DNA of 15,487 nt from JBOGWY01 sp050694015 (GTDB lineage Bacteria; Actinomycetota; CADDZG01; WHSQ01): the NCBI GenBank assembly GCA_050694015.1, contig JBOGWY010000214.1, forward strand, positions 1-15,487. The letters are read 5' to 3'. Under the pieces are notes generated by a model that was not told the origin of the DNA, ran no database searches, and was given only the letters and a program-made list of their open reading frames with translations. Positions 5,483-12,568 of this stretch are shown piece after piece. The first letter of the stretch is position 1, and each line of letters opens with the position of its first letter. The translations under genes and the position numbers were made by a program.

Positions 5483-7391
5483 TGACGCCGGGAACGACTT
5501 CACCGGTCGCCAGCACCAGCCCATCCTCGCATCTCGTCTCGACGCGCCCGTCGGAGAACTGCTCGTGATAGAGCGCCGCGTAGGCACCGTCCCGGGCGAG
5601 GAGCTCGGTATGGGAGCCGCGCTCGATGATGCGGCCGCGGTCGAGATAGATGATCGTGTCGGCCGCGAGGATCGTCGAGAGACGGTGCGCGATCGCGATC
5701 GTCGTGCGGCCCTCCATCAACGGGGTGAGGGCCTCTTGCACGAGCCGTTCCGAATGCGTGTCGAGCGCGCTGGTGGCCTCGTCGAGGATCAGGATCGATG
5801 GGTTCTTGAGGATCACACGCGCGATCGCGAGACGTTGCTTCTCGCCGCCCGACATCTTGTAGCCGCGCTCGCCCACTACGGTGTCGAAGCCCTCGGGGAG
5901 CTCCGCGATCCGCTCGTAGATGTGGGCCGCGCGCGCGGCGGCCTCGAGCTCCTCTTCGGTCGCCTCGGGATTGCCGTAGCTGAGGTTGCGTCGGATCGAG
6001 GAGTTGAACAGATAGGTCTCCTGGGTGACCATCCCGACGATCTCGCCGAGCGACTCCAGCCTGATATCGCGCACGTCGATCCCATCGATCGTGACGCTGC
6101 CGCGGTCGACATCGTAGAGCCGGGGTGCGATGTAGGTGAGTGTCGTCTTGCCCGCACCCGACGGGCCGACAAGCGCGACGAGTTCGCCGGGTTCCACGGT
6201 GAAGTCGACACCACCGATCGTCCACAGTCGCTTGTCCTCGGGACGTTCACCGGTCGGCCGGTCGTAACGGAACCACACATCGTTGAACGCGACCTCGCCG
6301 CGGATCTCCCTGGGGTCGAGCTCGAGCGCACCGTCCCGGTTGACGATGTCCCGTTCGAGATCGAGGTACTCGAAGATGCGGTCGAAGAGCGCGAGCGATG
6401 ACTGGATCTCGACGTTGACGTTGAGCAGCTGACCCATCGGGAAGAACAGACGGCTCTGGAGCGTCGTGACTGCGACGATCGTTCCGACGATCTCTGGGCC
6501 CACGTTGCCGCGCAGGAACAGCCACCCGGCGAGCAGGTAGACGAACGCCGGCGTGATCGAGAAGAAGATCTGCACCAGCGCGAAGAAACCGCGGCCCACC
6601 ATCGTGCGCTTGATCTCGAGTTTCGAGAGACGCTGGTTCTCTTTGCGGAAGCGATCGATCTCGTACGCCTGACGACCGAACGCCTTCGACAACAGGATGC
6701 CGGACACCGACAACGTCTCCTGCATGATCGCGGTCAGGTCGGCGAGCGATTCCTGCGTCTGGCCCGAGACCTCGCGCCGCACCTTGCCGACTTTGCGCGA
6801 CAGAATCATGAAGAACGGCAGGATCGCGAGCGACAGCACCGTGAGCGGCCAGCTCAGGATCGCCATCGCGACGACGGTCGAGATGACGATCGTGATGTTC
6901 GCCAGGATGCTCGACGCGGTGTCGGTGAGCACGGACTGGACTCCCCCGACGTCGTTCGAGAGCCGGGACTGGATCTCGCCGGTGCGCGTCGAAGTGAAGA
7001 ATCTGAGCGGCATGTGCTGCAGGTGTGCGTAGAGCGAGTTGCGCAGGTCCTGCATCACGTGCTGGCCGACGACATTGTTCGTGTAGGTCTGCCACAGGCC
7101 GAGCGCTCCGGACACGATCGGGGTCGCGACCATCACGCCGGCGACGATCAGAAGGAGGCGGAGGCGCTCGTCGGTCGAGCCGTCGCCGAGGATCACGTCG
7201 TTGAACACGACCTTGATCAACAGGGGGTTGATCAGCCCGAGTCCCGAGGTGACCAGGATCAGGACCCCGACCAGGGCCATGCGCTTCCGGTAGGGGCGGA
7301 AGACGTGCAGGATCCGCCGGAAGGTGCCGGCCCGGGCGGGCTGCTCGGGCCGGTCGGGCGGCGTGAGCCGGTGTCCTCCTCTACGTGCCAA
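5466..7391 (-). CDS. ABC-type exporter half-transporter (fused membrane and ATPase domains)
   Basis: A 641-residue exporter half. The type-I exporter membrane domain spans about residues 30-340 with hydrophobic segments near 38-63, 80-100, 160-200 and 268-294. The ATPase domain covers about 365-612: Walker A GPSGAGKTT (409-417), Q-loop Q457, signature MSGGEKQ (513-519), Walker B ILILDE (533-538) and H-loop H569. All catalytic residues are present, so it should work as a homodimer or with a partner encoded elsewhere. Substrate (lipid, drug, peptide) cannot be told; overall form is MsbA/LmrA-like. The last 30 residues extend past the usual end. The TTG start at 7389-7391 has GGAG 5 nt upstream. 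A later strong purine-rich AGAGGAGG at codons 4-6 has no usable start after it in frame. Upstream lie a hairpin and the O-methyltransferase gene; the SDR gene follows downstream. Confidence 0.95.
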   Translation of the reverse strand: MARRGGHRLTPPDRPEQPARAGTFRRILHVFRPYRKRMALVGVLILVTSGLGLINPLLIKVVFNDVILGDGSTDERLRLLLIVAGVMVATPIVSGALGLWQTYTNNVVGQHVMQDLRNSLYAHLQHMPLRFFTSTRTGEIQSRLSNDVGGVQSVLTDTASSILANITIVISTVVAMAILSWPLTVLSLAILPFFMILSRKVGKVRREVSGQTQESLADLTAIMQETLSVSGILLSKAFGRQAYEIDRFRKENQRLSKLEIKRTMVGRGFFALVQIFFSITPAFVYLLAGWLFLRGNVGPEIVGTIVAVTTLQSRLFFPMGQLLNVNVEIQSSLALFDRIFEYLDLERDIVNRDGALELDPREIRGEVAFNDVWFRYDRPTGERPEDKRLWTIGGVDFTVEPGELVALVGPSGAGKTTLTYIAPRLYDVDRGSVTIDGIDVRDIRLESLGEIVGMVTQETYLFNSSIRRNLSYGNPEATEEELEAAARAAHIYERIAELPEGFDTVVGERGYKMSGGEKQRLAIARVILKNPSILILDEATSALDTHSERLVQEALTPLMEGRTTIAIAHRLSTILAADTIIYLDRGRIIERGSHTELLARDGAYAALYHEQFSDGRVETRCEDGLVLATGEVVPGVTEEAV

Positions 7392-7462
7392 TCGCTCTCC
7401 GTTCTAGGGGCTTGCTCCGGTCTCTCCCAACAATGCTCGCGCCGCCCGGATTCCGCCCCGGC

Positions 7463-7523
7463 AAACGCGTTCTAAGCGCTTGCACCCGGGATATAGCCGG
7501 GTAAGGGCGCTCAAAACGCGTTT
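7463..7523 (-). terminator. long imperfect hairpin immediately after the O-methyltransferase stop
   Basis: Two 27-nt arms (7463-7489 and 7497-7523) pair with six mismatches around the 7-nt loop GATATAG. The outer 9 bp (AAACGCGTT/AACGCGTTT), a middle AGCGC block and the inner CCCGG block are perfect. On the minus strand it starts directly after the TAG at 7524-7526, consistent with an RNA 3' end for the phosphatase/methyltransferase transcript. A true T-run is missing. The rest of the 132-bp gap to the exporter gene shows nothing clear. Confidence 0.55.
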
Positions 7524-8171
7524 CTAGGAGGTGCGGAGGGCCATCACTACTCCGTCTCTCGTTGGGTTGATCCAGGCCCGGTAGTCCGGGTCGGAGAAGA
7601 TGGCGCGGTTGGTGGCGTCGATCGCCGCGGTCCAGCCGGGGCGCACGTCCTCGTCGTCGGCCTCCCCCGTGACGCGGCCGCTCCAGAGCATGTTGTCGCA
7701 GATGAAGTAGCCGCCGACGCGCACGCGATCGCGCGCCGCGGCCCAGCAATCCGGGTAACCGTCCTTGTCCACATCGCAGTAGACGATGTCGAAGTCGCCC
7801 TCGACGGATGCGAACGAGGTCAACGCGTCGCCGACGTGGAAGGTGATCGGGCCGTCGAGCCCCGCGCGTCCCAAGAAGTCGAGAGCGTGCTTCTCGTTAC
7901 GTTCGTCGCCGTCGCTGAGATGGATCTCGCCGTCGGGCCCGACCGCGCGTGAGAACCAGTAGGCCGAGTACCCGTAGCCAGAGCCGAGCTCGAAGATGTG
8001 CTTGGCCGCGATCGAGCGCGCCAGTATCTCGAGCGACCGGCCGCACAACCGCCCGATGATCGGGAAACCCTTCTCCTTCGCGCGCGCTTCCATCTCCAGC
8101 AGTACGGGCTCGTCATCGTCGCGCGTGAGTCCCTCCATGTAGCGCTCGACGGCGGGGTGAACGATGTCCAT
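7524..8171 (-). CDS. SAM-dependent O-methyltransferase, CCoAOMT/COMT-like family
   Basis: The 215-residue protein has the class-I methyltransferase fold. Motif I is FELGSGYGYSA (60-70), the acidic loop after strand 2 is LSDGDE (85-90), and the metal-type residues D133-V-D135-K136 and D159-N160 correspond to the divalent-cation site of the catechol/caffeoyl-CoA O-methyltransferase family. Length is typical for the bacterial members, which methylate catechol-like hydroxyls with Mg2+. The substrate is not evident. The ATG start at 8171 is preceded by a strong AGGAGG with a 6-nt gap. The ribosome binding site fills the 13-nt interval after the stop of the upstream phosphatase gene, so the two are cotranscribed. 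A large hairpin follows the stop codon. Confidence 0.92.
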   Translation of the reverse strand: MDIVHPAVERYMEGLTRDDDEPVLLEMEARAKEKGFPIIGRLCGRSLEILARSIAAKHIFELGSGYGYSAYWFSRAVGPDGEIHLSDGDERNEKHALDFLGRAGLDGPITFHVGDALTSFASVEGDFDIVYCDVDKDGYPDCWAAARDRVRVGGYFICDNMLWSGRVTGEADDEDVRPGWTAAIDATNRAIFSDPDYRAWINPTRDGVVMALRTS

Positions 8172-8184
8172 CTACAACCTCCTC

Positions 8185-8949
8185 TTATCCCGAAACGAGA
8201 GCCAAGAGCTCGTCATGCAGTTCTCCGTTCGTCGCGAGCACGAACTGACCGGGCCCGACGGTCTCCGAGTACGACCCGCCGGCCTCGCGCACGATCAGCG
8301 AGCCGGCCGCGGTATCCCAGTGATTCGTCGCGCTCTCGTAGTAGCCGTCGAAGCGCCCACACGCGACGCCGCAGAGATCCAGCGCGGCGGAGCCGTTCCG
8401 GCGCACGTCGCGGACGCGCGGGAGCAGATGCGTGAGGAGCTTGGCCTGCACCGCTCTAACCGATGCGTCGTAGCTGAAGCCCGTGGCGATCATCGCCTTG
8501 GGAAGGTCGTCCCGTTCGCTGACGAGGATCGGCTCTCCGTTGAGGAACGCGCCGCCGCCCCGCGTTGCCGTGAACATCTCGTCGAGGCTCGGGTGGAACA
8601 CGGCCCCCGCTACGATCCCGTCGGCGTCTTCGACCGCGACGCTGACGCTCCACCAGGGGATGCGGAACAAGTAGTTGACGGTACCGTCCAATGGATCGAG
8701 GACCCATACGAGTCCGGAGGTCGAGTCCCTGCCGGCGCTCTCTTCGGTGATGAATCCGTCGTCCGGACGTTCGGTGGAGATGAAGGCTTGCAGGAACCGG
8801 TCGGCCTCGAGGTCGGCATCGCTCACGAGATCTGTGGGCGTCGACTTCGACTCCACTCCTCGCGGGGCTCCGCGGAAGCGTTCCAGGAGCAACTCACCGG
8901 CGCCGCGAGCGGCGCGCCGAGCGAGGTCGAGGAGGTCGGTGGGGTTCAC
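8185..8949 (-). CDS. inositol-monophosphatase-family phosphatase
   Basis: The 254-residue protein has the full metal-site set of the family: E69-E70-S71, WVLDPLDGTVNY (82-93, with D85, D88, G89, T90), and WDTAAGSLIVREAGG (211-225, with D212). The family hydrolyses inositol 1-phosphate, and close relatives act as histidinol phosphatase (HisN) or on fructose 1,6-bisphosphate or 3'-phosphoadenosine 5'-phosphate. The sequence alone does not decide between these; the length and overall pattern suit an IMPase. In actinobacteria inositol serves phosphatidylinositol and mycothiol, but no such genes are next to it. The GTG start at 8947-8949 has no ribosome binding site; TAAGAT stands 8 nt upstream, suggesting a leaderless mRNA. 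It leads the unit with the O-methyltransferase and is divergent from the PNPOx-like gene across 104 bp. Confidence 0.9.
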   Translation of the reverse strand: MNPTDLLDLARRAARGAGELLLERFRGAPRGVESKSTPTDLVSDADLEADRFLQAFISTERPDDGFITEESAGRDSTSGLVWVLDPLDGTVNYLFRIPWWSVSVAVEDADGIVAGAVFHPSLDEMFTATRGGGAFLNGEPILVSERDDLPKAMIATGFSYDASVRAVQAKLLTHLLPRVRDVRRNGSAALDLCGVACGRFDGYYESATNHWDTAAGSLIVREAGGSYSETVGPGQFVLATNGELHDELLALVSG

Positions 8950-8957
8950 GAACGCGC

Positions 8958-8963
8958 ATCTTA
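8958..8963 (-). promoter_or_regulatory. -10-like hexamer TAAGAT upstream of the phosphatase gene
   Basis: On the minus strand TAAGAT (TANNNT pattern) lies 8 nt before the GTG start, and the gene has no ribosome binding site. No good -35 box is visible. An out-of-frame ATG overlaps this site and is not used. Confidence 0.4.
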
Positions 8964-9041
8964 TGTGTGACGGGTCCTCGCACTAGTCACTCGTTCAACC
9001 GCTGTGGCCGCACGTTCAGAGCAGAGTTGCGCGAGCGTTCG

Positions 9042-9047
9042 TATCCT
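9042..9047 (+). promoter_or_regulatory. -10-like hexamer TATCCT upstream of the PNPOx-like gene
   Basis: TATCCT is followed by 6 nt and the ATG at 9054, the same hexamer and spacing as at tldD. No Shine-Dalgarno sequence precedes this ATG, which supports a leaderless transcript and helps choose this start over the longer open frame from 8967. Confidence 0.5.
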
Positions 9048-9053
9048 CAGTGC

Positions 9054-9539
9054 ATGGGACTCCTACCGCAGCCGGTCGAAGAACTCCTCGAAGTAGCGCT
9101 CGTGTCGGAACTCACCGTGATCGATCCGAAAGGACGTCCGGTCACCTACCCGTTGATCCCGCTATACGACGGCCAGAAGGTCTATATGACGTCGAGCGTG
9201 CTCTTCTCGAAGAAGCTCGAGCACATCAAACTCAACCCGCGCGTCGCGGTGACGATCACCGATCCGGTCGCGGCTCCCATCGACCCCTTCCGCCGCATGA
9301 CCATCCAGGGTGACGCTCGCATCGTCGAGGACAACCTGCACTCGGGCTGGGAACGTCTCCTTCCGTTGTGGATCGCGAAAGAGCCGATCATCAAAGACCT
9401 CGTCAAGAAACGCTTCGCGATGCCGCTGTTCTGGGAGCGCTCGATCATCGAGATCACTCCGCGCCGGGTGTTGCTGTGGAAGGACGGTCGTACGGACGCG
9501 GCTCCGGAGACGTTCACCCTCGAAGGGGCGGCGACATAG
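9054..9539 (+). CDS. pyridoxamine 5'-phosphate oxidase-like flavin-binding split-barrel protein
   Basis: The 161-residue protein looks like the PNPOx-like split barrel. It has an N-terminal helix, then strands carrying ALVSELTVIDPKGRPVTYPLIPLYDGQKVYMTSS (15-48), the SxxxxKLEHIKLNPRVAVTITD segment (52-70) common to the fold, and RMTIQGDARIVED (81-93). Members bind FMN, F420 or heme and range from reductases to heme-handling proteins; the cofactor cannot be assigned from sequence. No membrane segment or signal peptide. The frame is open from 8967, but the ATG at 9054 fits the family N terminus and the promoter spacing. Its stop codon is followed with no gap by the gene for a second PNPOx-like domain fused to a UbiA prenyltransferase, so the two proteins are probably made together and may act on the same quinone or prenyl pathway. 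Confidence 0.82.
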   Translation: MGLLPQPVEELLEVALVSELTVIDPKGRPVTYPLIPLYDGQKVYMTSSVLFSKKLEHIKLNPRVAVTITDPVAAPIDPFRRMTIQGDARIVEDNLHSGWERLLPLWIAKEPIIKDLVKKRFAMPLFWERSIIEITPRRVLLWKDGRTDAAPETFTLEGAAT

Positions 9540-10883
9540 ATGGCACGCTCGACCGTGCGCGAAGACGCACTTCTCGAAGACATCTCGACCTTCAACCACG
9601 CCGTTCTCGCGTTCATAGACGAGAGCGGCTATCCCGTTAACGCAGCGGCGAACTTCCGACCGAATCCCGAGAAGGGAACGATCGAACTCGACCGCCCGTC
9701 GTTGCCGTCGAACATCCCCCCCGATACCGAGGTGAACGTGATCTTCAGTCACGTGCGCCCTTACCCGGGCGTGGGTTACGACCAGCGTCGCTACGTCAGC
9801 GTGTGGGGCACCGTCACGCAGAGCAACGGAACGCTCGAGGTGACGCCGGCGCGGACGCACGGCTGGGACGAAGACCGGATGTCGTTCTTCGAGCTGTGCG
9901 AGCGGAGCGTCCCGGTGGCGCACGCCTACATGCAGAAGTTGAGCGAAGAACGCGGGGAGCCGGTCAAGGCAACGCTATCGCTGGGCTGGTTGATCTTCCT
10001 CGCTACGCGCGTCCCGTTCCTCACCGCAACGTTCGTTCCGATCCTCCTCGGCGCCATGATCGCGCGCGACGACGGTTTCTCCTCATGGTGGCTGATGCTC
10101 CTCGCGCTGATCGGGGGCTCGGCGATCCACCTCGGCCTCAACGTGGCCAACGACGTATCCGACGCTACGAGCGGCGCCGACGCCGCTAACGTGAACCCGA
10201 CGATGTTCTCGGGCGGCTCCCGGATGATCCAGTACGGGATGGTGAGTCTCAAGACGATGCGGATCGCGGCGGCCGCCTGTTACGCCGTGGGCATCGCGAT
10301 CGGTCTATTCCTCACCGCGACCCGCGGCATCGAACTGCTCTGGATCGGCGTCGCCGGCGTGTTCCTCTCGATCTTCTACACGGCTCCCCCGTTCAAGCTC
10401 GTGCATCGCGGTCTCGGAGAGATCGCGGTCGCGCTCGGGTTCGGCCCGATCATGGTGCTCGGCACCTACTTCGTCATCGCGCAGCAACTGACCTTCGAGG
10501 CGTTCTACGCGTCCCTACCAGTAGCGCTGCTGATCATGCTCGTCTTGTACGTGAACCAGGTGCCCGACCGGCCCGCCGACGAGAGGGCCGGCAAGCGCAC
10601 GATCGTGGTGCGGCTCGGCAAGAGCGCGATCGTCAAGGGGTACGCGGCGTCGGTGATCGCTACCTATGTGCTCATCGTCGTGGGGGCCCTCACCGGCATC
10701 ATGCCGATCTGGACACTGGCCGGGGTCGCCACGATCCCGCTCGCGCTCCAGGTCTACAAGGGTTTGAACTCGTACTACGAGAGCCCCTACGAACTGATGG
10801 GCGCGATGGGCAAGAACATCATGCTCCACCTGTTCACCGGCCTGCTTCTGATCGTAGGCTACGTCGTAGCCATCTTCGTCTAG
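9540..10883 (+). CDS. fusion of a PNPOx-like domain with a MenA-like UbiA prenyltransferase
   Basis: Residues 1 to about 140 form a soluble split-barrel-like domain (FNHAVLAFIDESGYPVNAAANF, 18-39; RRYVSVWGTVTQ, 83-94) resembling the preceding gene product. Residues about 145-447 are a polytopic UbiA-superfamily enzyme. Its first Asp-rich motif is NDVSDATSGAD (204-214), followed by NPTMFSGGSRMI (219-230). Its second is NQVPDRPADERAGKRTIVVRLG (339-360, key D343, D347, GK). These patterns are those of 1,4-dihydroxy-2-naphthoate polyprenyltransferase (MenA), the membrane step of menaquinone synthesis, and of related prenyltransferases. Eight or nine hydrophobic segments can be seen. All motif residues look intact. 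The ATG directly follows the TAG of the first PNPOx-like gene, so translation is probably coupled; AAGGGG lies about 14 nt upstream. The reading frame across the fusion joint is continuous. A role in quinone or another prenylated cofactor is inferred, and the substrate is not shown. Confidence 0.88.
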   Translation: MARSTVREDALLEDISTFNHAVLAFIDESGYPVNAAANFRPNPEKGTIELDRPSLPSNIPPDTEVNVIFSHVRPYPGVGYDQRRYVSVWGTVTQSNGTLEVTPARTHGWDEDRMSFFELCERSVPVAHAYMQKLSEERGEPVKATLSLGWLIFLATRVPFLTATFVPILLGAMIARDDGFSSWWLMLLALIGGSAIHLGLNVANDVSDATSGADAANVNPTMFSGGSRMIQYGMVSLKTMRIAAAACYAVGIAIGLFLTATRGIELLWIGVAGVFLSIFYTAPPFKLVHRGLGEIAVALGFGPIMVLGTYFVIAQQLTFEAFYASLPVALLIMLVLYVNQVPDRPADERAGKRTIVVRLGKSAIVKGYAASVIATYVLIVVGALTGIMPIWTLAGVATIPLALQVYKGLNSYYESPYELMGAMGKNIMLHLFTGLLLIVGYVVAIFV

Positions 10884-12259
10884 CGCAGGTCGCTCGCCGT
10901 TGCCTGAACCTTGTCCCACGCTTTGCGCGCCGCGACCAGCACGGGATCCCATAACGGTGAGAACGGCGGCGCGTAGCCGAGGTCGAGATGGATCATCTCG
11001 TCGACGGTCATCTCGTTCCACAGCGCGGTGGCGACCGTGTCGATGCGCTTGGCGGCGCCTTCCTTGCCGATGATCTGTCCGCCGAGCAAGCGACCGGAGC
11101 GGCGCTCGACGATCAGTTTCGTCTTTATCGGCGCGGCGTCCGGGTAGTACCCGGCCCTCGTCGTCGAGTCGACCGTCGCGGTCAGATGCCGGAACCCCGC
11201 CGTGCGCGCGTCCTGCTCCCGTAGCCCCGTCCGGGCGACCTCGTAGCCACAGACCTTGGAGACTGCGGTGCCGAGGACGCCGGGGAACGTCGCGTACCCA
11301 CCTGCGATGTTGATGCCGGCCACGCGACCCTCCTTGTTCGCGTGCGTGCCGAGCGCGATCGCGACCGGCGCGCGCGACACGAGGTGGAACTTCTCGGCGC
11401 AATCGCCCGCCGCCCACACTCCTTTGATCTCCGTTTCCATCCGGCGATCGACCTTGATCCCCTTGCTCGGCCCGATCGGGACCCCGGAAGCTTCGGCGAG
11501 CTCACTGTTGGGGCGCGTCCCGAGACCGAGCACGACGATGTCTGCGGGGACGACGCCGTCGTCGGTTACCACCCCCGATACCCGCCCACTCGTCGACTCG
11601 AAGCCGTCGACCGGCCGCGTCAGATGCACCTCGACACCCATGGCCTTGAGAGCGTCGGCGATCACCGCCCCCATGTCGGGGTCGAGTGCGTTCATCGGTT
11701 GCGGGGCGGCCTCCACGAGGGCCACGGTGAGACCGCGGTTCACGAGAGCCTCGGCCATCTCGAGGCCGATGTAGCCGCCGCCCACGATCACAGCGTTCTT
11801 CGGGGTTTCGTCGGAGAGATACTTCTCGATCGCGACGGCATCGTCGAGAGTCTGCACCCCGAAGATCCCTCGGGCATCGCTCCCGGGCCAGTCGAAGCGT
11901 CGCGGCGTCCCGCCCGTGGCGATGACGAGATGGTCGAAGCCTTCCCAGATCTGGTCGCCGTCACCGTTGCGGACCTGCACGGCCCGCTTGTCGAGATCGA
12001 TCTCGGTCACCTCGTACCCGGTGTGGACGTCGATGTCGAAGCGATCCCTGAACACCTCCGGCGATCGGACCACCAGGTCCTGGAGCTCGTCGACAACCCC
12101 ACCCAACACGTAGGGGATCCCGCAGGCGGAATACGAGGTGTAGTGGCCGCGCTCGAACGCAACGATCTCGAGTTCGTCGCGGCCGCGGCGTTTGCGCGCC
12201 TGCGACGCCGCGGTCATCCCGCCGGCATCGCCTCCTATCACCACAAGGCGTTCAGTCAC
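10880..12259 (-). CDS. FAD-dependent pyridine nucleotide-disulfide oxidoreductase, CoA-disulfide reductase / NADH oxidase type
   Basis: A 459-residue flavoprotein. The FAD-binding start VVIGGDAGGMTAA (6-18), the single redox cysteine C46 in SYSACGIPY, the NAD(P)H-binding VGGGYIGLEMAEAL (159-172), the second FAD motif VWAAGDCAE (281-289) and a C-terminal dimer domain ending LGYAPPFSPLWDPV (427-440) are all present. One Cys rather than a CxxxxC pair and the Tyr in YAPPFSP are hallmarks of the CoA-disulfide reductase / NADH oxidase / persulfide reductase group. No rhodanese or other extra domain is fused. Likely role: reduction of CoA disulfide, a related thiol, or O2. The GTG start at 12257-12259 has TAACCT 6 nt upstream and no ribosome binding site. 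It converges on the UbiA fusion gene, and the two TAG stops share the palindrome CTAG at 10880-10883. It is divergent from the tRNA gene. Confidence 0.92.
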   Translation of the reverse strand: MTERLVVIGGDAGGMTAASQARKRRGRDELEIVAFERGHYTSYSACGIPYVLGGVVDELQDLVVRSPEVFRDRFDIDVHTGYEVTEIDLDKRAVQVRNGDGDQIWEGFDHLVIATGGTPRRFDWPGSDARGIFGVQTLDDAVAIEKYLSDETPKNAVIVGGGYIGLEMAEALVNRGLTVALVEAAPQPMNALDPDMGAVIADALKAMGVEVHLTRPVDGFESTSGRVSGVVTDDGVVPADIVVLGLGTRPNSELAEASGVPIGPSKGIKVDRRMETEIKGVWAAGDCAEKFHLVSRAPVAIALGTHANKEGRVAGINIAGGYATFPGVLGTAVSKVCGYEVARTGLREQDARTAGFRHLTATVDSTTRAGYYPDAAPIKTKLIVERRSGRLLGGQIIGKEGAAKRIDTVATALWNEMTVDEMIHLDLGYAPPFSPLWDPVLVAARKAWDKVQATASDLR

Positions 12260-12265
12260 AGAGTC

Positions 12266-12271
12266 AGGTTA
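12266..12271 (-). promoter_or_regulatory. -10-like hexamer TAACCT of a putative leaderless promoter
   Basis: On the minus strand TAACCT lies 6 nt before the GTG start of the disulfide-oxidoreductase-type gene, which has no ribosome binding site. Spacing matches that at tldD, the DUF2236 gene and the PNPOx-like gene. Confidence 0.45.
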
Positions 12272-12345
12272 ACGGGGCTCCGACGGTGCAGGCCTTGCGC
12301 CAGATGTCGCGGTAGCCACCGGCGTCATTAGGCTATGGAGTACGC

Positions 12346-12418
12346 GCCCTCGTAGCTCAGGGGATAGAGCACCGGTTTCCTAAACCGGGTGTCGCAGGTT
12401 CGAATCCTGCCGAGGGCA
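12346..12418 (+). tRNA. tRNA-Arg (anticodon CCT)
   Basis: The cloverleaf is complete. The acceptor stem is GCCCTCG/CGAGGGC (12346-12352, 12411-12417), D-stem GCTC/GAGC, anticodon stem CCGGT/ACCGG with loop TTCCTAA (anticodon CCT at 12379-12381, reading AGG), T-stem GCAGG/CCTGC with TTCGAAT loop, and discriminator A at 12418. The genome-encoded bases after it are CA, then AG, so a full CCA is not encoded here. TAGGCT at 12329-12334 could be the -10 box; no -35 box is clear. The 3' end is repeated at 12480-12495. Confidence 0.97.
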
Positions 12419-12495
12419 CAAGCAGCGAAGCTGCGCCATCGGCAGGATCCGTGGCCCAGCAAGCCAACGAGTTCCGAACATCCTGCCGAGGGCAC
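12404..12495 (+). repeat. 16-bp direct repeat of the tRNA-Arg 3' end, possible attachment-site scar
   Basis: ATCCTGCCGAGGGCAC occurs at 12404-12419 (T-arm and acceptor stem of the tRNA) and again, exactly, at 12480-12495. The downstream copy continues with A, giving discriminator A plus CCA, unlike the intact gene. An inverted copy of its first 10 bases lies between them at 12439-12448. Duplicated tRNA 3' ends are typical of att sites, but only 60 bp separates the copies and no integrase is in the window. Confidence 0.7.
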
Positions 12496-12568
12496 CACGG
12501 CGCGTTTTTTTCGAACGCGCTTCGCGTAACCGAGGGGACTTTCTGCGCGCCTCCTGCGTCTTGGGGGC
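12420..12568 (+). other. intergenic stretch between tRNA-Arg and the sulfatase gene
   Basis: It holds a small hairpin right after the tRNA (GCAGC, GAA loop, GCTGC, 12422-12434) and the inverted and direct copies of the tRNA end. A 7-bp stem, GCGCGTT/AACGCGC (12500-12520), has a T-rich loop inside a seven-T run (12505-12511). This T-run may serve as the tRNA transcript end, but it is not placed after a clean stem. No promoter for the sulfatase gene is obvious. Confidence 0.4.

Noticed and set aside
4980..6401. 473-codon plus-strand open frame opposite the SDR and ABC exporter genes
   Set aside because: It spans two well-recognised genes on the other strand and shows no family motif; it is an antisense shadow.
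8967..9053. 29-codon N-terminal extension of the PNPOx-like protein
   Set aside because: Starts inside the divergent promoter region, is Arg-rich and covers the -10-like motif; the ATG at 9054 fits better.
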